Positions 1-7,111 of a DNA stretch of 44,978 nt are shown here, one piece after another. Position 1 is the first letter of the stretch; each line of letters begins with the position of its first letter. Location of the stretch: NCBI GenBank assembly GCA_964638675.1, contig CAZXAU010000018.1, positions 1 to 44,978 on the forward strand, given 5' to 3'. The DNA comes from SIG714 sp964638675 (lineage in GTDB: Bacteria > Bacillota > Clostridia > Oscillospirales > CAG-272). Position numbers and translations under genes: made by a program. The notes beneath the pieces are model-generated. The model searched no databases and was not told the DNA's origin. It saw only the letters and a program-made list of their open reading frames with translations.

Positions 1-17
1 TCTCGGAGTGCTTTGCT

Positions 18-46
18 ATCATATCACATCTCTTTCATTTTGTCAA
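18..46 (-). promoter_or_regulatory. SigA-type promoter reading out of the left edge
   Basis: On the minus strand TTGACA (41-46) is separated by exactly 17 bases from TATGAT (18-23). This is a near-consensus housekeeping promoter pointing to a gene left of the window. The 100 bases between it and the rpe stop are very AT-rich, and I see no convincing terminator for rpe there. Confidence 0.7.
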
Positions 47-148
47 TACCTTTTTTGAATTTTTTTGAAAAAAATTCTTCTTTTGTGAAATATGTGTACT
101 ATGAGTCGATTTTTCTGTAGCTCTGTATGTGAAATATTTCCTAAAACT

Positions 149-829
149 CTATTTCTCAATACACCCTTTCATTGCCGCACTTCTGATTCTCTCTACTGCC
201 GCAGATATATCTGAATGCTTATATACCGCAGACCCCGCCACAAACACCGACACTCCTGCCTCTGAAGCAAGAGCAGCATTGCTCTCGGATATTCCGCCGT
301 CGATCTCTATATCGATCTCAAGATTATTTTCTGCGATCATTCTTTTCGCTGCCCTGACATTGTCGAGAGAGTGCTCGATAAAGCCCTGACCTGCAAACCC
401 CGGTTCAACAGACATGACCAATACCATATCACAAAGCGGAAGATACTCTCTGATTATTTCGGGATCTGTATACGGTTTTATTGCAAGCCCTGTTTTGATT
501 CCTTTTTCTCTGATCTTCAAAAGTGTTTCCGCTATATTACTGCATGCTTCGGCGTGTACAGTAATAATATCCGCCCCGGCATCGGCGAAGTCGTCGATAT
601 ATCTTATCGGCTCGGTGATCATCAGGTGTACATCAAATATCTTATCCGTATATTTCCTGAAAGATCTTATTATCGGTGCCCCAAGTGTCAGATTTCTGAC
701 AAAAACTCCGTCCATTACGTCTATATGTATATATTCTGCCGTCGTCCTGCCTGTTCTCACTATTTCGTCAGCGAGATGTGAAAAATCGCATGACAGTATA
801 GACGGCGATATTTTTATTTTTCTTTTCAT
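149..829 (-). CDS. rpe: Ribulose-phosphate 3-epimerase
   Basis: Interconverts D-ribulose 5-phosphate and D-xylulose 5-phosphate in the cytosolic pentose phosphate pathway. The 226-residue protein has the normal family length and a TIM-barrel pattern: SPSILSCDF near the N-terminus, the metal/catalytic segment HIDVMDG, DVHLM, VMSVEPGFAGQ and the phosphate-binding end EIDGGI followed by VAGSAVY. The ATG at 827-829 is the only sensible start. No SD lies directly before it. The nearest purine-rich run (AAAAGGAAGC) belongs to repeat copy A and is separated from the ATG by that repeat's terminal hairpin. It is downstream of ispF on the same strand and probably co-transcribed with ispD-ispF. Identity is secure from motifs. 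Confidence 0.96.
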   Translation of the reverse strand: MKRKIKISPSILSCDFSHLADEIVRTGRTTAEYIHIDVMDGVFVRNLTLGAPIIRSFRKYTDKIFDVHLMITEPIRYIDDFADAGADIITVHAEACSNIAETLLKIREKGIKTGLAIKPYTDPEIIREYLPLCDMVLVMSVEPGFAGQGFIEHSLDNVRAAKRMIAENNLEIDIEIDGGISESNAALASEAGVSVFVAGSAVYKHSDISAAVERIRSAAMKGCIEK

Positions 830-987
830 ATTTTAAAACCATCGCTTTCGTATCGCGAAAGCTTCCTTTTTTGTGGAATTGGGGCTGTTTTTGCACTGCA
901 AAATCGCCGCCGTTCGGTGGCGAAAGCCACAAAACACTGTTTAAAAATACATTTTTCAATATATTTTTCAAAATTTATTTTTCAGGC
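830..987 (-). repeat. Intercistronic leader repeat, copy A (before rpe)
   Basis: Minus-strand copy of the seven-member family described under copy F (24331-24467). It has the expanded distal AT hairpin (CTGAAAAATA ... TATTTTTAAACAG), the core GTGTTTTGTGGCTTTCGCC, a central stem TCGCCACCG/CGGCGGCGA, TTTTGC/GCAAAA, CAGCCCCAATTCC, AAAAGGAAGC and the terminal hairpin GCTTTCGC/GCGAAAGC in diverged form. The loop triplet is ATA instead of ATG. The frame still runs to a stop (CGA AAG CGA TGG TTT TAA) just before the rpe ATG. The distal end reads GCCTGA rather than GTCTGA and does not meet a coding gene. Confidence 0.85.
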
Positions 988-1175
988 TTTAGCTCCCTAT
1001 TTATTTGTCATTTCCCTTTCTTTCTTCATATGCTGAAAATGAAAGCAACAGGCAATTGGCAGTGACAGGTCGTTAAAAATCAAGGATGTGCCGATAGCTT
1101 TTATCACTGTCATGAACCGATAACATATCTCCGGGAGGCAGGATGCCCGGTCTTCCGGAGTTTTTTAATAAGTTA
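988..1175. other. Intergenic stretch with a plus-strand terminator-like hairpin
   Basis: Between ispF and repeat copy A. On the plus strand CTCCGG (about 1130-1135) pairs with CCGGAG (about 1157-1162), followed by TTTTTT. That has the form of an intrinsic terminator, although both neighbouring genes run on the minus strand. Just upstream, CAGTGA and TCACTG could form a second stem. This could end a small plus-strand RNA. On the minus strand the hairpin has no T-run after it. No convincing protein is encoded. Confidence 0.4.
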
Positions 1176-1688
1176 TTATACGTAGATCGCCTTATCCGGT
1201 ATTTTATATATAAGTGCGACCGCCTGAGCGGCAATTCCCTCTCCTGCACCCGTAAATCCGAGCTTTTCCTCGGTTGTCGCCTTAACATTGACACAATCGC
1301 ATGATACAGAAAGTACATCGGATATATTTTTTCTCATCTGATCTATATACGGTGAAAGCTTCGGCGACTGTGCTATTACCGTGGCATCCACATTTCCTAT
1401 AAGATACCCTGACTCCAGCAAAAGTTTTCTGCACTGCGAGAGTAGCACTCTGCTGTCTATACCATTATATTTGTCGTCGCTGTCGGGAAAATGTTTCCCG
1501 ATATCGCCGAGTCCTGCTGCGCCGAGCAGTGCATCGCATATTGCATGTAGGAGTACATCAGCATCCGAATGCCCGAGCAGACCTTTTTCGTATTTTATAT
1601 CCACCCCGCCTATGATCAGTTTTCTTCCCGTAACAAGGCGGTGTACATCATATCCCTGTCCGATTCTGAAAGAATTCATCATTTTCAT
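1176..1688 (-). CDS. ispF: 2-C-methyl-D-erythritol 2,4-cyclodiphosphate synthase
   Basis: Converts CDP-methylerythritol 2-phosphate to the cyclodiphosphate, step five of the MEP isoprenoid pathway. The protein (170 aa including MKMMN) has the zinc-site motif GYDVHR, the substrate segment GHSDADVLLHAICDALLGA, GDIGKHFPDSD and the C-terminal ATTEEKLGFTGAGEGI, all classical for IspF. ORF length is usual. The exact start among the first three Met codons is uncertain; 1688 or the next Met (1682, 1679) would all fit. It lies 28 bp after ispD on the same strand, so the two are surely one transcript. Confidence 0.97.
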   Translation of the reverse strand: MKMMNSFRIGQGYDVHRLVTGRKLIIGGVDIKYEKGLLGHSDADVLLHAICDALLGAAGLGDIGKHFPDSDDKYNGIDSRVLLSQCRKLLLESGYLIGNVDATVIAQSPKLSPYIDQMRKNISDVLSVSCDCVNVKATTEEKLGFTGAGEGIAAQAVALIYKIPDKAIYV

Positions 1689-1716
1689 ATGTTATCTCCA
1701 TTCCGTATGACATTTG

Positions 1717-2469
1717 TCAAATGTTGCGATACGATTCTTCCCTTACTTTGAGTATGGCCTCGGCAACAGGTATGTCCTTGGGCTCAGTAATTTTTATATT
1801 ATCACTTCCGCAGTCTACCGGATGACATGGGAAGCCTATATTTTCAACAAGCGAACAGTCGTCACTCGGATCAAATCCGTCTCTCTTTGCGGTATATGCC
1901 GCCGCACAGTAAAGTGTAAGCTTGAAGATCTGAGGAGTCTGTGCGGCTACCAACGACGAACGCACAAGCTGATTCTTCCCAGTGACAGTCATTTTGTTTT
2001 TATCAACAAGCTTGATTGTATCGCTCACCGTACATGAAGCAAATGACGAGCCTGTCCTGAATGCCGATGCGGCGACTTTGTCGATCATTTCGGGCGTAAC
2101 AAGACATCTTACGGCATCGTGAATTGCTATATGCGTTGTTTTTTCAGGACAGGATTCCATCCCTGCAAACGCCGAGAGAAATCTTGTTTCACCGCCTTCG
2201 ACAACATTTATTATCTTTGGGCGGTTTGCCGTGATATATTTCTCTTTGATTTTTCCGACATACTCTTTTTTTGTAACAATAATGATCGAATCGACATATT
2301 TTGCCTTTTCAAATGCTTCAACGCTGCGTTCAAGCAGACTCTTCCCGTCTATTTCGAGAAACTGCTTCGGAATTTCGCCGCCCATTCTTGTCCCACTTCC
2401 CGATGCGAGAATAACCGCTGTGAGATTATTCCCCGTAAAGCATGACAACAGCTTATTGATTACAGACAT
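1717..2469 (-). CDS. ispD: 2-C-methyl-D-erythritol 4-phosphate cytidylyltransferase
   Basis: Transfers CMP from CTP to methylerythritol 4-phosphate, step three of the MEP pathway. The nucleotide-binding N-terminus reads AVILASGSGTRMGGEIPKQFLEI, followed by HDAVRC and the C-terminal DDCSLVE and ITEPKDI motifs. The open frame extends to 2481, but that first ATG lies inside repeat copy B. The Met at 2469 (MSVINKLL) gives about 17 extra residues before the family core, so an even later start is possible. The only SD-like run upstream is the GGAAGGAAG of the repeat. First gene of ispD-ispF-(rpe), preceded by a promoter at 2762-2790 and a long leader. Confidence 0.94.
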   Translation of the reverse strand: MSVINKLLSCFTGNNLTAVILASGSGTRMGGEIPKQFLEIDGKSLLERSVEAFEKAKYVDSIIIVTKKEYVGKIKEKYITANRPKIINVVEGGETRFLSAFAGMESCPEKTTHIAIHDAVRCLVTPEMIDKVAASAFRTGSSFASCTVSDTIKLVDKNKMTVTGKNQLVRSSLVAAQTPQIFKLTLYCAAAYTAKRDGFDPSDDCSLVENIGFPCHPVDCGSDNIKITEPKDIPVAEAILKVREESYRNI

Positions 2470-2600
2470 ATTTATTACCATGGCTTTCGCGTTGCGAAAG
2501 CTTCCTTCCTTGCAGAGTTGTGGCCGGTTTTGCAGAGAAAAATCGCCTTTTCGATGGCTAAAGTCACAAAATGCCGTTTGAAAGATTTATCTTTCAAATT
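2470..2600 (-). repeat. Intercistronic leader repeat, copy B (before ispD)
   Basis: Minus-strand copy with the second type of distal hairpin, TTTGAAAGAT/ATCTTTCAAA, as in copies D and G. The core is more decayed (TTTTGTGACTTTAGCC, CCGGCC), and the central hairpin TTTTTCTCTGCAAAA has lost pairing. The terminal hairpin GCTTTCGC/GCGAAAGC is intact except that the loop reads AAC, so the mini-ORF start is ACG. The frame still closes with TGG TAA six bases before the ispD ATG at 2469. Unlike the other copies it sits in the leader of the first gene of a transcript. Confidence 0.85.
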
Positions 2601-2755
2601 TTTCCCTTTTTTGAAACGCTCTTCTTATTAATTGAATTTTTCACGTCCCACTCACCTGCTCTCAGGCAATTTCCGTCGGTCATTACACTGAGAGCTTTAA
2701 GAGATCAAGTGAGATGAGTCGATACAAACATCTGATATCTGTATACCGGTCTGCT
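2601..2755 (-). promoter_or_regulatory. Folded leader of the ispD operon
   Basis: Transcribed region between the 2762-2790 promoter and repeat copy B. On the minus strand GCTCTCAG pairs perfectly with CTGAGAGC (8 bp), and CTCAC with GTGAG can close an outer stem around it. The 22-base apical part contains TGACCGACGGAAATTGC. I do not recognise a known riboswitch class. A T-box was considered because of GTGGGACGTG, but the consensus is not met. Confidence 0.4.
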
Positions 2756-2761
2756 GTCAGA

Positions 2762-2790
2762 ATTATATTACACTTTGATTCCGATTGCAA
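2762..2790 (-). promoter_or_regulatory. Promoter of ispD-ispF(-rpe)
   Basis: TTGCAA (2785-2790) and TATAAT (2762-2767) on the minus strand with a 17-base spacer. The predicted transcript would carry a leader of roughly 280 nt before ispD, including the hairpin region and repeat copy B. Confidence 0.65.
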
Positions 2791-2878
2791 GTCTTTTTAT
2801 CATAAATATATTCAATATGGTTCACATTTTATATCCCAGTATTGAATTCTTACTCTATTATGGTAGTGATATTATGAA

Positions 2879-3928
2879 TTATATATTGAAAACCTTTTTG
2901 ACAAGTGCCTTCTGGCAGTCCTCTTTCTTTGAGAAGTCCATTGCACGTGAATAAATTTTTTCAAGTCCGAAATGGAAATCTCTCATTCTTGCAAATGCGT
3001 CAAGTGCCTCGGCAAGATATACCCGTGACATTCCCTTCGCAGAAGATAATTCTTTTTTGGTTTCCTCTGGAATATTTTTTACATAATCAGAAGCCTTTAT
3101 AGTTTTCTTTTTGCAGTCGCTCTCAATTGTAGTAAATATTGTTTTTTCATCCGGAATGACCAATGTATCGGCAAATTGAGGAAGGAGCGGAGAGTATGAA
3201 ACTGCACGGTCTATCGTCCTTTCCGACAGCTCTTTTTCTATTTCCCGAAGCATAAGATATTCCGCACCGTAATAGCTTTCGATATATACGACCTTATATT
3301 CAGAAGGAAAATTTATATTGGTTATCCCTTTCATGCCAATGGCTCTCGCCGTAAAATTTACACGCTTTGAGCCAAGCTTCTCTTTGAATTTATCACAAAA
3401 TTTTTTCGCCTTTTTTTCTGCCGCTTCGCTGTCAAAGTATTTTGAAAGCTTTGACAAAGAGCTTTGCATGACCCCGCCGCATAAAGACAGTTTTTCTTCG
3501 GCACGCTTATACGAAATTGCCTTTTTATCACAAAGCGACAATATTTCATCCTTTTTGGATTGAAGCAGAGAAGAATCCCAGAACTGCCCGAGATTTATTA
3601 TCTCATCACGAACACCCGGAAACTTCGGTTCGATAACATGCGGAGATGTTCCGTCAAAAATTCCTGTAGCTATCTCCTCGATTATCACCCCGTCAAGAGA
3701 GTCAGGGTCGGATGAGCAGTGTATATACAACGGCGAATATCCGAGAGATTGTGCCTGCTCGCCGAAATATTTCATCAGTCCCGATTTTCCCGTGCCCGGG
3801 CCTCCCTTAAGTACATACACTCTGTTTAAAGAATTAATATATTCATCAAAATATGAAACAAAACCTTCAGACGAATTCATTGAAATGAATATATGCCTTC
3901 CGTTTTCGCTCAAAACGCCGCTTTTCAT
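2879..3928 (-). CDS. P-loop ATPase/nucleotide kinase-like protein (PRK06851-like), function unknown
   Basis: A 349-residue protein with a clean Walker A motif, GGPGTGKSGLM, about 40 residues in. It has a candidate Walker B-like hydrophobic strand (KVVYIESYYG) and repeated lysine-rich helices. The overall look (SSEGFVSYFDEYI followed by the P-loop, then YIHCSSDPDSLDGVII) matches a Clostridia/Bacilli family of uncharacterised ATPases sometimes labelled PRK06851; that assignment is from memory of the family. The start at 3928 is chosen because GGAGGAAGC sits six bases upstream of that ATG. The frame is open eight codons further. No operon partner: the gene upstream is about 110 bp away, ispD about 400 bp downstream. 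No biochemical role can be claimed. Confidence 0.7.
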   Translation of the reverse strand: MKSGVLSENGRHIFISMNSSEGFVSYFDEYINSLNRVYVLKGGPGTGKSGLMKYFGEQAQSLGYSPLYIHCSSDPDSLDGVIIEEIATGIFDGTSPHVIEPKFPGVRDEIINLGQFWDSSLLQSKKDEILSLCDKKAISYKRAEEKLSLCGGVMQSSLSKLSKYFDSEAAEKKAKKFCDKFKEKLGSKRVNFTARAIGMKGITNINFPSEYKVVYIESYYGAEYLMLREIEKELSERTIDRAVSYSPLLPQFADTLVIPDEKTIFTTIESDCKKKTIKASDYVKNIPEETKKELSSAKGMSRVYLAEALDAFARMRDFHFGLEKIYSRAMDFSKKEDCQKALVKKVFNI

Positions 3929-4039
3929 AATGCTTCCTCCGCTATTTATCATATTCAGGTGTTTTCAGATCATCAATAATCTTTCACCATCTTATATATG
4001 ATATTCGAGAAGGCAAATTTCTGTCAATGAATTGCAATT

Positions 4040-4621
4040 TTATTTATTTCTTGTCGGAGATTTTTTCTTTTTCACCGAAAACCCGAACGAGCCGATCTTC
4101 TTACCGACAGTGTAATAACCGCCGTGGATATAGGAGATCAGGTGTCCTCTCTCGGTGTGGATCGCACCTTTTTCATCTATCAGCTTTTCATCTGCCGATA
4201 TTGATACGATCTGCGCAAGAAACATATCGTGCGATTCAAGCGGAATTATCTGCTTTACCTTGCACTCAAGCGAAAGCGGACATTCTGCAATACCGGGTGC
4301 AGAAACCTTTTCTGACTCTTCGGCAGTAAGAGCGTATTTTTCAAATTTATCGACATTTTTACCGCTCAACACTCCGCACGAATCGACTTTACGCACGAGA
4401 TCTGATGAGGGAACATTTATAACAAATTCCCCGCTTTGCTTGATCATTTCATAAGAATATCTCTCTTTTCTTACCGAAATATATGTCATCGGCGGTTTCG
4501 AATTGACTATTCCGGTCCACGCAACGGTAAGGCAATTCGGCTTTTCCATCGTTCCGCAGCTTACAAGAACTACCGGAAGAGGGGCCAGAAGTGTTGATGC
4601 ATCTACTTTGATCTTACTCAT
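4040..4621 (-). CDS. Flavin reductase-like (FMN-binding split-barrel) protein
   Basis: A 193-residue protein of the flavin reductase-like domain family, which binds FMN and reduces it or serves as a redox partner. Typical features are the N-terminal LLAPLPVVLVSCGTMEKPNCLTVAWTG, KPPMTYISVRKERYSYEMI, and ESHDMFLAQIVSIS (the conserved H-x-x-F/L segment). The C-terminus is very basic (SVKKKKSPTRNK). The ATG at 4621 is preferred over 4633, because 4633 lies in repeat copy C. It follows the D-2-hydroxyacid dehydrogenase on the same strand, separated only by repeat copy C, so both are probably one transcript. Its physiological substrate is unknown. Confidence 0.85.
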   Translation of the reverse strand: MSKIKVDASTLLAPLPVVLVSCGTMEKPNCLTVAWTGIVNSKPPMTYISVRKERYSYEMIKQSGEFVINVPSSDLVRKVDSCGVLSGKNVDKFEKYALTAEESEKVSAPGIAECPLSLECKVKQIIPLESHDMFLAQIVSISADEKLIDEKGAIHTERGHLISYIHGGYYTVGKKIGSFGFSVKKKKSPTRNK

Positions 4622-4788
4622 AAATTTTACCATGGCTTTCGCATTGCGAAAGCTTCCTTTCTATGTGGAATTGGGGCTGGTTTTGCTCTGCAAAATCGCG
4701 CCGATTCTCCTCGAATCGGCGCGTTTCGGTGGCGAAAGCCACAAAACACTGTCTAAAAAATACATTTTTCAAAATTTATTTTTCAGAC
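4622..4788 (-). repeat. Intercistronic leader repeat, copy C (dehydrogenase stop to flavin-reductase start)
   Basis: Full-length minus-strand copy, the longest (167 bp). Its first bases GTCTGA (4788-4783) are the Val codon and stop codon of the upstream dehydrogenase, and its last bases abut the ATG at 4621. The central stem carries an extra GC-rich hairpin (CGCGCCGATTC/GAATCGGCGCG). The terminal hairpin is GCTTTCGCAATGCGAAAGC. From the loop ATG (4644) a mini-ORF MRKPW-stop runs to 4627, ending five bases before the next gene's ATG. AAAGGAAGC lies correctly upstream of the loop ATG. Confidence 0.92.
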
Positions 4789-5733
4789 GTTCACCTGATT
4801 GACGATATTGCCGTCAATGAATCCTTCAATATTTTTAATAATTTGTGCCACAAGGCGTTTTCTTGAATCAACGCTCGCCCATGCTATGTGAGGAGTTATA
4901 ATAATATTCGGAACGCCGAAAAGAGGGCAGTCATCCCTCATTGGCTCACTGTCTAAAACGTCAGTACCGAAACCTGCAAGATCGCCGTTTTTCACAGCCT
5001 GTGCAACAGCATATTCATCTACTACACCGCCTCGTGATGTGTTTATTATATACGCCGTATTTTTCATAAGCTTTATCGTTTCGCTGTTGATAATATGTCT
5101 TGTTTCCTCAGTCAGACAACAGTTGAGCGAAACAAAATCGCTTCTTTTGAGCATTTCCTCAAGCGGTAGCTGCTGATGCGGGCAGTCGTCCTTTTTATGC
5201 TTTGATGTGACAATGACTTTCATTCCGAATGCATCACCGATTTCGGCAACTCTTTTTCCAATAGTACCGTATCCGAATATTCCGAGTGTCTTTTTATCAA
5301 GCTCTGTTATGCTGTACGGGAAATATGTGAAATTCTCCGAGCGTTTCCAATCGCCGTTTTCAACCGAGCTGATATATTTATAACTGCTCGATGCGAGATT
5401 GAGCATCAGGGCAAAGACGCACTGCACGACCGATTCTGTCGAATATCCCGGAACATTGCAGACGGCGATCCCATGCCTTTTTGCACTTTCTGTGTCTATA
5501 TTATTATATCCCGTAGCACTGACACATATAAGCCTGAGCTTCGGAAGATGTGCAAAAAGCTTCTCGCCCATCGGTGTTTTGTTGCAGATGATGATCTCTG
5601 AGTCAACACATTTTTCGATAATTTCATCTTGTGTTAAATTATCGTAAAAATCAGTATCCGCTATATCGGATATTCCGGACAGATCGATATCTCCTACAGT
5701 AAGGCAGCTTTTTTCAAGAAGTGAAATTTTCAT
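4783..5733 (-). CDS. D-2-hydroxyacid dehydrogenase (NAD-dependent, glycerate/hydroxypyruvate type)
   Basis: A 316-residue member of the D-isomer-specific 2-hydroxyacid dehydrogenases, reducing a 2-keto acid with NAD(P)H. The Rossmann motif GYGTIGKRVAEIG is near residue 155. Family motifs are TGYNNID, NTSRGGVVDE (catalytic Arg region), GFGTDVLDSEPM (Glu) and TPHIAWAS (catalytic His). Similarity to glycerate dehydrogenases is suggested by PGYSTESVVQ, but the substrate is uncertain. The ATG at 5733 has no SD of its own. It overlaps as ATGA the stop of a short upstream ORF that has a good SD, suggesting translational coupling. The last two codons, GTC TGA, belong to repeat copy C. Confidence 0.93.
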   Translation of the reverse strand: MKISLLEKSCLTVGDIDLSGISDIADTDFYDNLTQDEIIEKCVDSEIIICNKTPMGEKLFAHLPKLRLICVSATGYNNIDTESAKRHGIAVCNVPGYSTESVVQCVFALMLNLASSSYKYISSVENGDWKRSENFTYFPYSITELDKKTLGIFGYGTIGKRVAEIGDAFGMKVIVTSKHKKDDCPHQQLPLEEMLKRSDFVSLNCCLTEETRHIINSETIKLMKNTAYIINTSRGGVVDEYAVAQAVKNGDLAGFGTDVLDSEPMRDDCPLFGVPNIIITPHIAWASVDSRKRLVAQIIKNIEGFIDGNIVNQVNV

Positions 5734-5768
5734 GATTCTTTTTTCGGATACATATGTATCATATACAT
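5730..5768 (-). CDS. Possible 12-codon leader peptide (MYMIHMYPKKES)
   Basis: On the minus strand AAAGGAAGG is followed after six bases by ATG and a 12-codon frame rich in Met and Tyr. Its TGA overlaps the dehydrogenase start as ATGA. The palindrome GATACATATGTATC (5747-5760) lies within it. The dehydrogenase itself has no SD, so this ORF could deliver ribosomes to it by termination-reinitiation. It may also be chance. No homolog can be claimed. Confidence 0.4.
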   Translation of the reverse strand: MYMIHMYPKKES

Positions 5769-5849
5769 AAATATCCTTCCTTTGATTTATTTATCTGCGT
5801 ATTGTGCATTCCTATTGTACATAATATGCAATATACTCTTGCTGACTTC

Positions 5850-5878
5850 ATTATATCACCCGATATTCTGATTGTCAA
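5850..5878 (-). promoter_or_regulatory. Consensus promoter of the dehydrogenase-flavin reductase unit
   Basis: Perfect TTGACA (5873-5878) and TATAAT (5850-5855) with a 17-base spacer on the minus strand. The -35 box overlaps the stop codon of spoIIID. The predicted 5' UTR is about 110 nt and holds the leader ORF. Confidence 0.8.
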
Positions 5879-6162
5879 GATTTAATATTCTGCTTTTTCA
5901 TTCTCATTTTTATCTCGAGATATTTGTTTTTTGTAGCCTCTCCTCCCCGGAGATGCCGTTCCTTACGGTTTTTCTCAAGCACCTGTCTGATCTCATCGCA
6001 CAGCTCGGGCGATACATAACGAAGACGCTCGGTCATATCCTTGTGTACTGTTGACTTACTTATTCCTATATATTTTGCCGTCGCTCTGACAGTAGCTCCT
6101 GTTGATATTATATATTCCGCCTCTTTTTTTACCCTTTCACTGTAATCCGAATCGTCAAACAT
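5875..6162 (-). CDS. spoIIID: Sporulation transcriptional regulator SpoIIID
   Basis: Small DNA-binding regulator acting in the mother cell, where it switches genes between SigE and SigK control. The 95-residue protein has the hallmark helix-turn-helix TVRATAKYIGISKSTVHKDMTERL and the basic C-terminal helix RHLRGGEATKNKYLEIKMRMKK. Length is close to the family's usual 90-odd residues. The start at 6162 is chosen because AGAGGAAATAAT precedes it and the family begins here; the frame is open ten codons further. Divergently placed from spoVAC. Together with the SpoVA genes it marks the host as a spore former. Confidence 0.95.
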   Translation of the reverse strand: MFDDSDYSERVKKEAEYIISTGATVRATAKYIGISKSTVHKDMTERLRYVSPELCDEIRQVLEKNRKERHLRGGEATKNKYLEIKMRMKKQNIKS

Positions 6163-6301
6163 ATTATTTCCTCTCATAATTGCGGCAAACATTGTTATCG
6201 TTTTTTATGCCGATACGCTTTTTGACATTATATGAGGATAATATTTTATATATTCCGAATAAAGTCGTTCAAAAAGGAAACAATCCGAACAGACATAACC
6301 A

Positions 6302-6814
6302 ATGTCAAAAAAGATACATGAAAGAAATAAAAGAAATGAAAGAAGGGTGATCTTTATTTCAAACAAGAACCAAAACCAGAAGGTGAGCTACAAGCAGTAC
6401 GCCGAGGAACGTGCCGTTAAATCTCACCTTGTTGCCGACTGTGTCAGGGCATTTATTATAGGAGGACTGATCTGCTGTCTGGGACAGCTTTTCCATGATT
6501 TCTATATTCAGATGGAAATTGATGAAAAAACGGCGGCAACTCTTTCCTCCTGTACTCTCGTGCTTCTCACCGCAATACTGACGGGCATAGGAATATTTGA
6601 CAAGATAGCAAAGGTGGCAGGTGCCGGCACTCTCGTCCCAATAACAGGCTTTGCAAATGCAGTCGTATCGCCTGCCATTGACAACAAGGCTGAAGGTATG
6701 GTGCTCGGACTGGGTGCAAAGGTATTCATCATTGCCGGACCCGTAATTCTGTACGGAATACTTGCTTCGGCAATATACGGCGTAATTTACTATATTGCGG
6801 GGGTAATAGCGTGA
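6302..6814 (+). CDS. spoVAC: Stage V sporulation protein AC
   Basis: Membrane protein of the SpoVA channel, which moves calcium-dipicolinate into the developing spore and releases it at germination. About four hydrophobic segments are visible (AFIIGGLICCLGQLF, LSSCTLVLLTAILTGIGIF, FIIAGPVILYGILASAIYG). The family motif ITGFANAVVSPAIDNKAEG is present. At 170 residues it is slightly long. The first 15-20 residues (basic, Arg/Asn-rich) look unlike the family and the first ATG lacks an SD, so the true start may be downstream, near the GAAGGGTGATC around 6340. First of spoVAC-spoVAD-spoVAE. Confidence 0.94.
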   Translation: MSKKIHERNKRNERRVIFISNKNQNQKVSYKQYAEERAVKSHLVADCVRAFIIGGLICCLGQLFHDFYIQMEIDEKTAATLSSCTLVLLTAILTGIGIFDKIAKVAGAGTLVPITGFANAVVSPAIDNKAEGMVLGLGAKVFIIAGPVILYGILASAIYGVIYYIAGVIA

Positions 6815-6977
6815 AAGCTAAGATCATACGATGCCAACGCACATCTGTTTCACGTCTAAATTCTCCCTAAAAATAGGATTTGCCCCATTTTTGTTTCCGA
6901 ATAAAACTTTCCTTCGGAAACGCAGGAGAATTTCATTTACCGATTGTGCCGCCGCAGAGCGGCGGAAAGGATATAAT
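6815..6977 (+). other. Intercistronic stretch with hairpins between spoVAC and repeat D
   Basis: Non-coding. Contains GTTTCCG...CGGAAAC (around 6890-6920) and a GC-rich hairpin CCGCCGC/GCGGCGG (around 6950-6965), neither followed by a T-run. The string AGGATTTGCCCCA occurs here and again just after spoVAD (near 8130). AAGATCATACGAT also recurs in the ilvC-ilvD gap. Together with repeat D it makes an unusually long gap (297 bp) inside a normally tight operon. Confidence 0.45.
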
Positions 6978-7111
6978 TTTGAAAGATAGATCTTTCAAAC
7001 GGCGTTTTGTGGCTCTCGCCGTTTGATAAACGTCGATCTTGCTCTGCAAAACCAGCCCCAATTCCGAAAGAAAGGACGCTTTCGCTAATGCGAAAGCCAT
7101 AATTAAAAATA
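6978..7111 (+). repeat. Intercistronic leader repeat, copy D (before spoVAD)
   Basis: Plus-strand copy with the second distal hairpin type (TTTGAAAGAT/ATCTTTCAAA), core GGCGTTTTGTGGCT, a central stem with tip CCGTTTGATAAACG as in copy E, then TTGC/GCAA, CCAGCCCCAATTCC, GAAAGAAAGGACG and the terminal hairpin GCTTTCGC/GCGAAAGC. The loop ATG (7088) opens MRKP-stop, ending at 7102, nine bases before the spoVAD ATG at 7112. The SD-like AAAGGA is the only one near spoVAD. Confidence 0.9.

Noticed and set aside
871..1065. Plus-strand open frame across repeat copy A
   Set aside because: Similar short frames appear in other copies because of shared repeat sequence. There is no SD and no plausible protein.
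1074..1127. 17-codon minus-strand ORF between ispF and rpe
   Set aside because: A GGAG lies only two bases from its ATG, and nothing else supports translation.
2640..2660. GTGGGACGTG in the ispD leader as a T-box
   Set aside because: Too far from the consensus, and there is no matching stem I or terminator.
6200..6300. SigG-type promoter before spoVAC
   Set aside because: A CATTATA -10-like string exists near 6225, but no acceptable -35 at 17-18 bases.
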